This document shows positions 1-6,166 of a DNA stretch of 15,725 nucleotides, piece by piece. The position numbers and the translations under genes were made by a program. Numbering within the stretch: position 1 is the stretch's first letter; each line of letters opens with the position of its first letter. The notes beneath the pieces are model-generated. The model did no database searches, had not been told where the DNA came from, and was given only the letters and a program-made list of their open reading frames with translations. Source of the stretch: an uncultured Pseudomonadaceae bacterium. Its GTDB lineage: Bacteria > Pseudomonadota > Gammaproteobacteria > Pseudomonadales > Pseudomonadaceae. The stretch lies in the NCBI GenBank assembly GCA_947630465.1, contig CANRHT010000251.1, forward strand, positions 1 to 15,725, read 5' to 3'.

Positions 1-75
1 CACTTACCCAAGTTACGCCTTAAATTTGGCTCAATTAGGGGCGCTTTGCATTTCAAATCTTTGTGCAACAAAGCC
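1..75. mobile_element. End of an IS5-family (IS903-group) insertion sequence, cut by the window edge
   Basis: Read on the minus strand, the sequence inside the DUF1028 gene changes at 75 into GGCTTTGTTGCACAAAG. This resembles the terminal inverted repeat of IS903-group elements (GGCTTTGTTG...), some of which occur in Acinetobacter. The DUF1028 reading frame keeps family resemblance up to the residues MVDAF, just before this point, and loses it afterwards. No transposase codons can be recognised in the 75 bases visible, so the body of the element lies to the left. The identification rests on the remembered end sequence and on the coincidence with the loss of homology. Confidence 0.6.
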
Positions 76-471
76 AAAGGCATCTACCATTGCCTTAGGC
101 ACTTGAGGATTGGCAAGCAAATTTCCTGCACCAACAGCATGCTCGCTAATGCACTCAGAATGTACACCCAGTGTATATTTGCCACTAAATGCAGCAGGTT
201 TTTCATCCCTATTGAGCACACTGAGTTGTCGATACTCAATAAAATCGGTATTTTTGACCAATTCAGCGATGGATTCTTCAGGTGCCAGATCATACTTGGT
301 CATATCTAGCAAGATGTTTGCCAAGTATGGATCGGTAATGTTCTGTGATGTGGCAACGCCGACACCCGCTTTGGCTTGAATGCACCGTGCTGCAACAGCA
401 GGTGAAGAAGAACTGATTGCAGCTCCAAATTGCCCTGTTTTATGGCAACGTGCAATAATTGAAAATGTCAT
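31..471 (-). pseudogene. DUF1028 family protein, C-terminus lost to IS insertion
   Basis: The 146-residue frame begins MTFSIIARCHKTGQFGAAIS, the usual start of DUF1028 proteins (Ntn-hydrolase-like fold, function not established). The family pattern continues through AGVGVATSQ (about residues 35-43) and GNLLANPQVPKAMVDAF (about 116-132). Family members usually run past 200 residues; here the last 14 or so residues (from GFVAQRF to the stop) are encoded by the end of an IS element. The gene is therefore probably disrupted. A strong ribosome binding site, AGGGAG, lies 8 nt before the ATG, and the gene starts 12 nt after the RidA-family gene, so the two form an operon. DUF1028 and Rid proteins are often neighbours in amino-acid catabolism clusters. 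Confidence 0.75.
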
Positions 472-483
472 CGTTGATGCTCC

Positions 484-906
484 CTAATTGACTTTATCTG
501 GAATCACAGCAGTGGCATCAATTTCGACCAACCATTCAGGACGTGCCAACGCAGATACGACTAGACCTGTCGACACAGGAAAAACACCTTTTAACCACTT
601 GCCCACCACGCGATACACATCTTCACGGTAACGGGGGTCAATAATATAAATGGTAATTTTGCAGATATCTTCAAGCTCCCCCCCTGCTTCTTCGAGCAAC
701 ATTTTAATGTTATACATCGCTTGTTCTGCCTGACCTGCGGCATCACCAATAGATACACTTTCGGAAGTATCAAGATTTTGACCAATTTTCCCACGTAAAA
801 AAACCGTCGCGCCACGTGCCACGACTGCTTGACATAGGTCATTATCTAAGTTTTGTTCTGGGTAAGTCTTTTTTGTATTAAAGGTACGAATGCGAGTATG
901 TTTCAT
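484..906 (-). CDS. RidA/YjgF/YER057c/UK114 family protein, subgroup without the catalytic Arg
   Basis: The small trimeric Rid-fold protein is recognised from YPEQNLDNDLCQAVV near the start, QAEQAMYNIKMLLEEAGG in the middle and the C-terminal LARPEWLVEIDATAVIP. Classical RidA deaminates reactive enamine/imine intermediates using an Arg in the motif FPARS. Here that stretch reads FPVSTG, so the Arg is replaced by Ser, as in the Rid4-7 type subgroups, and imine deaminase activity should not be assumed. I chose the internal ATG at 906 (MKHTRIRTFNTKKTYPEQ) because homologues as I recall them begin near there. An in-frame ATG at 921 would add five residues, and neither start has a strong Shine-Dalgarno sequence. 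It is the first gene of a leftward pair with the DUF1028 gene. Confidence 0.88.
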   Translation of the reverse strand: MKHTRIRTFNTKKTYPEQNLDNDLCQAVVARGATVFLRGKIGQNLDTSESVSIGDAAGQAEQAMYNIKMLLEEAGGELEDICKITIYIIDPRYREDVYRVVGKWLKGVFPVSTGLVVSALARPEWLVEIDATAVIPDKVN

Positions 907-959
907 GTCATTAGATCTCATGTATTGGGTCTAATTTCAGTATGAATCAATCATTGAAT

Positions 960-974
960 AAGGCAATTTGCCTT
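960..974. promoter_or_regulatory. Perfect 15-bp palindrome upstream of the RidA-family gene, possible operator
   Basis: AAGGCAATTTGCCTT is a perfect inverted repeat of 7-bp arms around a single central T, 54 bp upstream of the chosen start. It is the size expected for a dimeric regulator's site. No cognate regulator gene is visible in the window. A second, looser repeat (TTCATT-gttat-AATGAA) lies about 40 bp further upstream. Confidence 0.35.
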
Positions 975-1049
975 TTCTGTGTTAGCAATTCGAAATTTCC
1001 TTATTAACTTCATTGTTATAATGAAAATTATTTTTTAATAAATTTAGCG

Positions 1050-1080
1050 CACTAAAAAGCCCGACCAAGTTCGGGCTTAT
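1050..1080 (-). terminator. Intrinsic terminator (best leftward; possibly bidirectional)
   Basis: An 8-bp stem AAGCCCGA/TCGGGCTT (1057-1064 with 1071-1078) encloses a 6-nt loop. Read leftward the stem is followed at once by a T run. Read rightward a weaker ATAATTTTT follows. It sits downstream, on the minus strand, of the decayed ORF at 1169-1429, so it may be the surviving terminator of that lost gene. It also insulates the RidA-family operon. Confidence 0.7.
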
Positions 1081-1168
1081 AATTTTTAATATTACAATTG
1101 CACATAAAAGCAATGATCAATCGGACCTTAGATCACAGCACTTACACAAAACTAACGATACTATAGGC

Positions 1169-1429
1169 TCACCAAAGTTGTTGCTGATCCATCCCCTTTT
1201 TAGCGTAAGCTAAGGTTGTCTGGGCCAACAGCTGGACATTTTTTATCATATTTTTGCTTAAAAATTGTGCTTTATGTACTCCATCTCCTTGAATTGCACT
1301 AAAACATCATGCAAAGGTTAGTTTACAATAGACTGCTTTTCGATGAAGTTTGAAGACTTGCATCTTTTGTTCTTTAAAGCACAGTTCATTTTGATCAAAG
1401 AGCGCTTCGATGCGTGGACTAAAGTTCAT
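1169..1429 (-). pseudogene. Possible decayed small ORF, unrecognised
   Basis: From an ATG at 1429 the minus strand reads 40 codons (MNFSPRIEALFDQNELCFKE...) to a TGA at 1307-1309. It then continues in the same frame for 45 codons, rich in helix-forming residues (FLSKNMIKNVQLLAQ, then AYAKKGMDQQQLW), to a second TGA at 1169. A rho-independent terminator lies about 90 bp beyond. A single in-frame stop in an otherwise coding-like frame followed by a terminator suggests a gene inactivated by a nonsense change. I do not recognise the family, and no Shine-Dalgarno sequence is evident at the ATG. Confidence 0.3.
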
Positions 1430-1494
1430 ATTTGAAAAGTGATGTACCTTAGCGTGTTTTTAGCAAGCCATTGAATGGTGTTTAGCTAATAAAC

Positions 1495-1517
1495 ATGAGT
1501 CTGTTGACTCATTTTTT
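1495..1517 (+). terminator. Terminator-like hairpin with T6 tail just before ddh
   Basis: ATGAGTC (1495-1501), loop TGTT, GACTCAT (1506-1512), then six T residues (1512-1517). This has the form of a small intrinsic terminator on the plus strand, 26 nt before the ddh start codon. No rightward gene ends upstream. It is therefore either a relic, an operator palindrome, or an attenuator in the ddh leader. Confidence 0.5.
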
Positions 1518-1543
1518 AAATTCTCATGAAGTGAATCATCTTT

Positions 1544-2530
1544 ATGCAAAATCCTATTCGTATTGGTATTGCCGGTTATGGCAACTTAGGTCGTGGCGTT
1601 GAAAGAGCCATTCACAAAAACCCTGACCTGCAACTGGTGGGGATTTTTACACGCCGTGCTCCTGAAACTGTAGCGCCATGTTTTGCAGACACTGCTGTAT
1701 TTCACATGGATGACCTGAATGATTTTCAAGACAAAGTCGATGTCTTAATTTTATGTGGTGGCTCAAAAGACGATTTACCAAAACAAGGTCCAGCATTAGC
1801 CGGTTTATTTAATATTGTAGATAGCTTTGATACGCACGCGCGTATTCCAGAGTACTATGCGTCTGTGGATGCACCTGCAACAGCAAACCAAAAAACTGCA
1901 ATGATCTCGATTGGTTGGGATCCAGGCATGTTCTCAATCAACCGTCTATTTGGTGAAGCCTTACTTCCAGATGGCGAAACTTACACCTTCTGGGGTAAAG
2001 GCTTAAGCCAAGGTCACTCAGATGCGATTCGCCGTGTAGAGGGTGTCAAAGCAGGCGTGCAATACACCATTCCATCTACAGATGCGATTGAACAAGTGCG
2101 TAGCGGTGCACGTCCGGTACTTGGCACCAAAGATAAACACACACGTGAATGCTATGTGGTCTTAAAAGAAGGCGCAGATGCTAAAGCCGTTGAACAGGCC
2201 ATTGTCACTATGCCTGATTACTTCGCTGACTACGACACCACAGTCAACTTCATTGATGAAGCAACATTGGCGCAAGATCACCAAAGCATGCCACACGGCG
2301 GTTTTGTGATTCGCAGTGGTAACACCAGTGATGAACAATCTCAAGTGATTGAGTTTGCCTTAAAGTTAGACAGCAACCCTGAATTTACTGCAAGTATTTT
2401 GGTGGCTTATGCACGTGCGTGCTACCGCATGAACCAAATGCAACAGTACGGTGCTAAAACTGCATTTGATGTAGCGCCGGGTCTATTGTCAAGCAAATCA
2501 CCAGAACAATTACGTAAAGAAATTCTCTAA
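1544..2530 (+). CDS. ddh: meso-diaminopimelate D-dehydrogenase
   Basis: The 328-residue protein matches the Corynebacterium-type NADP-dependent enzyme (EC 1.4.1.16) along its length. This enzyme reversibly converts L-tetrahydrodipicolinate plus ammonia to meso-diaminopimelate in one step, bypassing the acylated branch of lysine and peptidoglycan precursor synthesis. The dinucleotide-binding loop GYGNLG is at residues 11-16 and LVGIFTRR follows. The substrate-domain signatures are GWDPGMFSINR (about 124-134), WGKGLSQGHSDAIRR (about 150-164), TMPDYF and FIDEATL, and MPHGGFVI. The start has only a weak ribosome binding site, and a terminator-like hairpin precedes it. The gene stands alone with its own terminator downstream. 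It appears intact and is the most clearly core-like gene in the window. Confidence 0.96.
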   Translation: MQNPIRIGIAGYGNLGRGVERAIHKNPDLQLVGIFTRRAPETVAPCFADTAVFHMDDLNDFQDKVDVLILCGGSKDDLPKQGPALAGLFNIVDSFDTHARIPEYYASVDAPATANQKTAMISIGWDPGMFSINRLFGEALLPDGETYTFWGKGLSQGHSDAIRRVEGVKAGVQYTIPSTDAIEQVRSGARPVLGTKDKHTRECYVVLKEGADAKAVEQAIVTMPDYFADYDTTVNFIDEATLAQDHQSMPHGGFVIRSGNTSDEQSQVIEFALKLDSNPEFTASILVAYARACYRMNQMQQYGAKTAFDVAPGLLSSKSPEQLRKEIL

Positions 2531-2540
2531 GTGATCTACC

Positions 2541-2595
2541 AGATAGGCCTACATTCAGACATGGATTTAGGCTTATCTTTCTTTTCTTTTAATTT
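2541..2595 (+). terminator. Intrinsic terminator of ddh
   Basis: An 11-bp stem pairs AGATAGGCCTA (2541-2551) with TAGGCTTATCT (2568-2578), with one G-U pair and a 16-nt loop, followed by a T-rich tract (TTTCTTTTCTTTT). It begins 10 nt after the ddh stop codon. Confidence 0.8.
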
Positions 2596-2689
2596 TTATA
2601 TAATTTTTTTGATCACTTAACTTAGATGTAAAATTTATATCTTTTTGTTATATATAAATCTTATCTCGGTAAGTTTTATAGTTTCTTAA

Positions 2690-2990
2690 TTATTTTTGTG
2701 TACTGCTTAAATTTGAGGTTGCTTTGACAATCGCATAAGCTTCCATTTCCCAACCCAATCCCTCTTTTAGATGAATTAAAGCTAAAGGTGCACCTTGTGC
2801 TTTCAGCTTGAAGCCTGCGTAGCCAAATGAAACGCCAATTACAGCTTCACCTTGCGCCGCCATTTTGCATGGCTTAGACCCTGAATAAACGTATTGCGAA
2901 ATATTGCGATCTAAATCCTGCATAAATCATCATAAAGTCAATATAGCGGTTGCCACCTTGACTGTCCTTAAATGGGTATTGGGCAATCAC
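2690..2990 (-). pseudogene. C-terminal fragment of an ABC-transporter substrate-binding protein
   Basis: An open frame from 2923 (MQDLDRNISQYVYSGSKPCK, then GEAVIGVSFGYAGFKLKAQG and EGLGWEMEAYAIVKAT) matches the C-terminal lobe of periplasmic binding proteins of the iron/2-aminoethylphosphonate/putrescine type. There the motifs Y..SGS.P....A.GE..IG..F and EG.G.E are typical. Just upstream, in another frame, KDSQGGNRYIDFMM (about 2930-2990) looks like the preceding part of the same protein, so there is a frameshift as well as loss of the N-terminal two thirds. The last residues before the stop no longer follow the family. No signal peptide, start signal or transporter partner genes remain. This is debris, not a functional 77-residue protein. 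Confidence 0.65.
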
Positions 2991-2994
2991 GTCA

Positions 2995-3111
2995 TTAGGG
3001 GGTGATATCAGGGATTTGGCTGAGTATTTCGTCTACAAATTTTTCCTCATATCTGACAATATATTGAATTTTATAACAATTTTCATCTTCCCACTGTTAC
3101 CAATCTAACAT
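2995..3111 (-). pseudogene. Short coding-like remnant, unrecognised
   Basis: In one minus-strand frame, a stretch beginning MLDW, then a stop, continues QWEDENCYKIQYIVRYEEK and FVDEILSQIPDITP to a stop at 2995. The composition is protein-like and free of stops for over 30 codons, but there is no start or ribosome binding site. I do not recognise it. It abuts the transporter fragment in a different frame and may belong to a second lost gene. Confidence 0.25.
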
Positions 3112-3336
3112 CCTGATTACCCTCATGTTTTTTCAATCTCTTTATTGCACCCATCTCGCTTACCCTGAGATACAATCATGAATCGTGATGCAATCTTTTT
3201 TTAATCCATGATTTATAAATGTATTTTACGTTACATGGAGATTAAGACCAAGTAACTTTAAGCTTCATAATTAAATAATCCACTTCAAGATAGAGCTTGA
3301 CCACTTTTAACAGTGATCAAGCGATCCCATCAGTTT
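3112..3336. other. AT-rich intergenic DNA with a hairpin after the HNH gene
   Basis: No gene is seen. At 3296-3321 a 10-bp stem (CTTGATCACT/AGTGGTCAAG read leftward, one G-U pair, 6-nt loop) lies 15 bp after the stop codon of the HNH gene. It lacks a T run and could be an RNA-stabilising hairpin or a weak terminator. Confidence 0.5.
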
Positions 3337-4965
3337 TTATCCAAATAAATCGGCACGCGCCTCTTCGAGCTCTCGATCTGATTTAAAACGATTACAGTAA
3401 GGATGAAGTAAGGTGCCATTTTCAACATCACTCGGTCCTCCAACTGAGCGTGCAATAATATGATCATACTCAATACTGTCTAAATGCAGCAGGCCATCAC
3501 AGACTTCACAAAAGTTATGTCGCGCCACTTTAATCTTTTGCTGAATTAAAGCTTTAGTAAAACTTGAAAAAGGTGTGGCATGTTTTCGTGTCGAAGGCAT
3601 TAAATTTAAGATATAGCTCGATACTTCACCCACCAAAGCCTCATCATAATTGGGCTCAAAATTTTGTTGAAAGAATTCACTAAAATTAATGTAAGGAAAG
3701 CTTTTCGAAAATGCCATAACGATGGTGTTCATGGTTTGCGTATCGTTGGTATTCACATCAATGCGTTTGGCCACTTCAATAAAAGCCAAATACACCAGTT
3801 GTAAACGTTCATGTCCTTTTACACCACTACCATATTTCCCAATGGTTTCAGTAATCATGATGGGGAAATTGGCAATTAAATTTTCTACCGTACAGCGGAT
3901 CGCCGTGAATTCACGCAATTTACGCTGATCATGAATCTCTGACATAATGCTAAACCATGCTAAGAATGAGGTAATTTGCAGACGTGTATCTTTGAAAAAG
4001 TAAAGCTGCGGATGTAAACCTAAACTCACTAAATGCGGATCATAGGGTGAGGTCATCATCCGTGTCAGTACCGCATAGAGTCGTTGTAAATGATGTAAGA
4101 CTTCATTGGCTATACTTGCCCCTGATACATAGGTTTGTGCATCATCTTTGGTCAAAATATTAAACAGCTCATACACAACACCAATACGCTTTCCATGCGT
4201 CATATAGGTATCTAACAGCATATGTCGGAAAATGAGATGATGAATCTTTTCACCTAGTTCAATCATTTCATTTTCAAGTGAGCTCCCTAACAACATCAGC
4301 GTACTTTTGTTGTCATCTAGATAACAGCATGCGGAAGCCACATAATAACGCGGTGTACCACGATGGCTTAAATGGTAGGCTTCGTTTTTGTCCAAACTTT
4401 TGGTATCAGAGTTAATACTTTCAAAGACCCGACGGGCATCTTCTGGTGAACCCACGACCTGCACAAAACGCATTTTTAGGTGTTGGATGTTGTACTTGGC
4501 CTGTTGTAGCTCTTCGAGATCACTGTTTAAGATGTTTTGAAAGTCGGCATATTTCCCCAATGCTTTACGAATTTTGCGTAATTCTTCTTTTTGGGTTGCG
4601 CTAAACTTCGGTGCATTGCTGACTTGCTCATCCACAAAATAGCGCTTAATCCATGCATAAAGACTCGATAAACGATGACCACCATCAATCAAGTACATGG
4701 CACCGTTTTGATCTTTCCAATATAAAAATGTCAGCCAAGTGTTCGGATCTTGGGTACATAACATAATAAAACGAATAATGTCACGCAGACTCCAATATTC
4801 TGTAGAACGTTGGTTGTCGGCTTTATAAAGCTTATTGATGATATCGCTTTGTGCAAAATCAGCTAAAGTGATATCAAAATCATCACGTTCTAGTAGGCTT
4901 TGCTCAGGATAAGCAATCATTGGCGAACGTTGCAGCATGTTTTTGAGTAACATGGTTTGTGTCAT
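3337..4965 (-). CDS. DUF262 (GmrS/ParB-like) plus HNH nuclease fusion protein
   Basis: The 542-residue protein has two recognisable ends. Near residues 93-101 DGGHRLSSL, preceded by YLI, is the DUF262/ParB-like signature (DGQQR in GmrSD enzymes), associated with nucleotide binding and DNA sensing. The C-terminal 60 residues are an HNH nuclease with CEVC, then EYDHIIARSVGG, ENGTLLHPYCNRFKS. The middle 350 residues look helical and I assign nothing to them. DUF262 plus HNH proteins include type IV modification-dependent restriction enzymes (GmrSD) and SspE, so DNA cleavage in defence is the likely role, by family inference. I start at the ATG at 4965, which has AGGA 7 nt upstream; an in-frame ATG at 5016 would add 17 unlikely residues. 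It follows the replication-initiator-like gene by 91 nt in the same direction, where a phage would usually carry its helicase or loader. Confidence 0.85.
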   Translation of the reverse strand: MTQTMLLKNMLQRSPMIAYPEQSLLERDDFDITLADFAQSDIINKLYKADNQRSTEYWSLRDIIRFIMLCTQDPNTWLTFLYWKDQNGAMYLIDGGHRLSSLYAWIKRYFVDEQVSNAPKFSATQKEELRKIRKALGKYADFQNILNSDLEELQQAKYNIQHLKMRFVQVVGSPEDARRVFESINSDTKSLDKNEAYHLSHRGTPRYYVASACCYLDDNKSTLMLLGSSLENEMIELGEKIHHLIFRHMLLDTYMTHGKRIGVVYELFNILTKDDAQTYVSGASIANEVLHHLQRLYAVLTRMMTSPYDPHLVSLGLHPQLYFFKDTRLQITSFLAWFSIMSEIHDQRKLREFTAIRCTVENLIANFPIMITETIGKYGSGVKGHERLQLVYLAFIEVAKRIDVNTNDTQTMNTIVMAFSKSFPYINFSEFFQQNFEPNYDEALVGEVSSYILNLMPSTRKHATPFSSFTKALIQQKIKVARHNFCEVCDGLLHLDSIEYDHIIARSVGGPSDVENGTLLHPYCNRFKSDRELEEARADLFG

Positions 4966-4990
4966 GTGATATTCCTTTTTTAAGTCAAGT

Positions 4991-5025
4991 GTCCCCCTAC
5001 CCATGAAAATGGGCATATGAAGGAC
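4991..5025. promoter_or_regulatory. Hairpin in the leader of the DUF262-HNH gene
   Basis: CCCAT-GAAA-ATGGG (5000-5013) is a perfect 5-bp hairpin, and GTCC/GGAC (4991-4994 with 5022-5025) can close an outer stem around it. It lies 26 nt upstream of the start codon and has no T run, so it is not a terminator. It may influence translation or processing of the leftward transcript, or be a protein-binding palindrome. Confidence 0.3.
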
Positions 5026-5056
5026 GTGAAGTTAATAAAGTTGGTTGAAAATCAAA

Positions 5057-5974
5057 TTACATGGGTGAAGTTGAAGCTATAGATTGAGCCTGAAAACCCA
5101 CATCGCTGAGATAACTTTGCCAAGCCTGTTGTTGCTTTGGGTCTTTTAACAACTTGGCAATTCGAGAACTAAAGCCCGCTAAGCTTTCACCAACCTCGGC
5201 ATAACAACAGGCAAAACCCGTATGCTGTGCCAATTTTTGGGCAAAATAATGGATTTGCTTGGTACTCATCTGTGTCGAGCCTGATCGTTTGGGTTGATCC
5301 GTCGTGGGCTGAGATGGATGAGGCTTGTTGTATTTGTGGCTGTAAGCATGGATGAGCCAATCAGCAAAGTGATAAAGCATCAAATTGGCATTGCTAAGGC
5401 GATCTTGATTGTAAATCTCAAAAGCACGGCGTTCTCTTTCAAACCATGGCGCCGTGATCAGGGCTTGAAATGAGATCTGATCATTCGCCAAAAATATTTC
5501 TGTTTCAAGTTTTTCAACATCGAGCCAGGTATTTTTATATTTAGATTCTTCTGAAAGATTCTTTGGGAGATTCTGTGTACCGTTGACGGCACTATTCAAA
5601 GTCCCGTTGTTGGCATGATTAGTCGTGCCGTTGTTGGTACCATTGATTGGAGATAATGGTGCCGGATTTGGCATCATTTCTCGCCCGTAAATGCCCATTA
5701 AACGGTAGACTTTAACCCGTTTCGTAGTCCCTTTACGTTCACCGGTATCTTCGATTAATCCTTCTTCAAGCAACTCAGCAATAATCTTAAGAACGGTTTT
5801 ACGTTCAAGGCCGGTATCTCGCTCTAAACGTGCCATACTTGGGTAACAGCAATGGTCTTCACCAGCACGGTCTGCTAATGACAGCAGCAATAAACGTTTT
5901 AAGGGTTTACGGCTACCCCCTGGCTTTTCATTGAGTTCAAGTTTCCATGCCCAATTGGTTGCATCTAAGCTCAT
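5057..5974 (-). CDS. Phage replication-initiator-like protein (winged-helix, HTH_36 type; lambda O analogue)
   Basis: The 305-residue protein has an N-terminal winged helix-turn-helix at about residues 20-95: KRLLLLSLADRAGE, then YPSMARLERDTGLERKTVLK and LLEEGLIEDTGERKGT. This is the arrangement of phage replication protein O-like and HTH_36 proteins. It is followed by an Asn/Gly/Thr-rich linker at about residues 108-132 made of three 8-residue repeats of the form NNGT-x-N-x-A. The C-terminal half is unassigned but includes W and aromatic residues typical of helicase-loading partners (inference). Its ATG overlaps the stop codon of the 43-aa gene (ATGA). The position after a Cro-like gene matches the early right operon of lambdoid phages, so the likely role is origin recognition. 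It appears intact, but the partner helicase is missing. Confidence 0.75.
   Translation of the reverse strand: MSLDATNWAWKLELNEKPGGSRKPLKRLLLLSLADRAGEDHCCYPSMARLERDTGLERKTVLKIIAELLEEGLIEDTGERKGTTKRVKVYRLMGIYGREMMPNPAPLSPINGTNNGTTNHANNGTLNSAVNGTQNLPKNLSEESKYKNTWLDVEKLETEIFLANDQISFQALITAPWFERERRAFEIYNQDRLSNANLMLYHFADWLIHAYSHKYNKPHPSQPTTDQPKRSGSTQMSTKQIHYFAQKLAQHTGFACCYAEVGESLAGFSSRIAKLLKDPKQQQAWQSYLSDVGFQAQSIASTSPM
5580..5651. repeat. Three 24-bp direct repeats inside the initiator-like gene, candidate phage origin iterons
   Basis: CCGTTG recurs at 5580, 5604 and 5628, an exact 24-bp period. The first half of each unit is well conserved (CCGTTGACGGCA, then CCGTTGTTGGCA, then CCGTTGTTGGTA) and a diverged half unit (CCATTGATTGG) follows from 5640. 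The units encode the 8-residue repeats of the protein's linker. On the gene's coding strand the repeats are followed directly by an AT-rich stretch (about 5520-5575). Lambda ori has the same order within its O gene. Origin function is inferred. Confidence 0.55.
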
Positions 5975-6102
5975 CGCTTCACCTCACTTGCTTTAAGCCA
6001 ACGAGAAAATGCTATAGCTTGGGGATTGTCTTGCTCCTGCATATTTTGAGCAGCACGAAGCGTATTGCCATTTACACGCAACTGTGATAATTTTCTTTGC
6101 AT
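5971..6102 (-). CDS. 43-aa prophage early-region protein, function unknown
   Basis: A short gene reads MQRKLSQLRVNGNTLRAAQN through AIAFSRWLKASEVKR to a TGA that overlaps the ATG of the next gene in an ATGA junction. It has a good ribosome binding site (AGAGG, 7 nt before the ATG) on the same strand as its neighbours. Translational coupling with the initiator-like gene is likely. No domain is recognised. Small basic proteins of this kind are common between cro and the replication genes of phages. Confidence 0.7.
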   Translation of the reverse strand: MQRKLSQLRVNGNTLRAAQNMQEQDNPQAIAFSRWLKASEVKR

Positions 6103-6128
6103 ATTCAAACCTCTGTCGTTTGAGTTCC

Positions 6129-6162
6129 TAAAAAAGCCTGATCTGAACCATCGGGCTTTTTT
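6129..6162 (-). terminator. Intrinsic terminator between the Cro-like gene and the 43-aa gene
   Basis: The stem AGCCTGAT/ATCGGGCT (6135-6142 with 6150-6157, one G-U pair, 7-nt loop) is flanked by A and T runs on both sides, so it can act in either direction. Read leftward it begins 4 nt after the Cro-like stop codon and 27 nt before the 43-aa gene. The downstream genes must be reached by read-through, by antitermination, or from another promoter. Confidence 0.8.
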
Positions 6163-6166
6163 CTAT

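Larger units (their letters stand above)
922..1543. other. Long divergent intergenic region between the RidA-family gene and ddh
   Basis: About 620 bp without an intact gene. It contains the 15-bp palindrome, the leftward terminator, the decayed ORF and the hairpin in front of ddh. Candidate promoter elements for either flanking gene are weak by eye. One possibility for ddh is a -35 TTGAAA at 1433-1438, with no good -10 at the right distance. Confidence 0.6.

Noticed and set aside
46..379. Plus-strand and second minus-strand open frames of 69-89 codons over the DUF1028 gene
   Set aside because: They overlap a frame with clear family motifs and a strong ribosome binding site, and their own translations have no recognisable pattern.
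3249..3262. AAGTAACTTTAAGC here and AAGTAACCTTAAGC near 15226 as flanking direct repeats of the island
   Set aside because: One mismatch in 14 bp, and the right copy lies inside the decayed transposase, so it is not convincing as an att core or target duplication.
3722..3928. Plus-strand open frame of 68 codons opposite the HNH gene
   Set aside because: Shadow of the minus-strand coding region, with no supporting signals.
3337..4965. HNH gene as ZorE, making a type II Zorya
   Set aside because: ZorE genes follow zorAB directly and lack a DUF262 domain. Here zorC and zorD are present next to zorB, so the system is type I and the HNH gene belongs to the phage operon.
4998..5020. Shared GCCCATTTTCAT between the HNH leader and about 14887, considered as an attachment-site repeat
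   Set aside because: Only 12 bp, in inverted orientation relative to each other, with no integrase in the window. It is most simply chance in AT-rich DNA.
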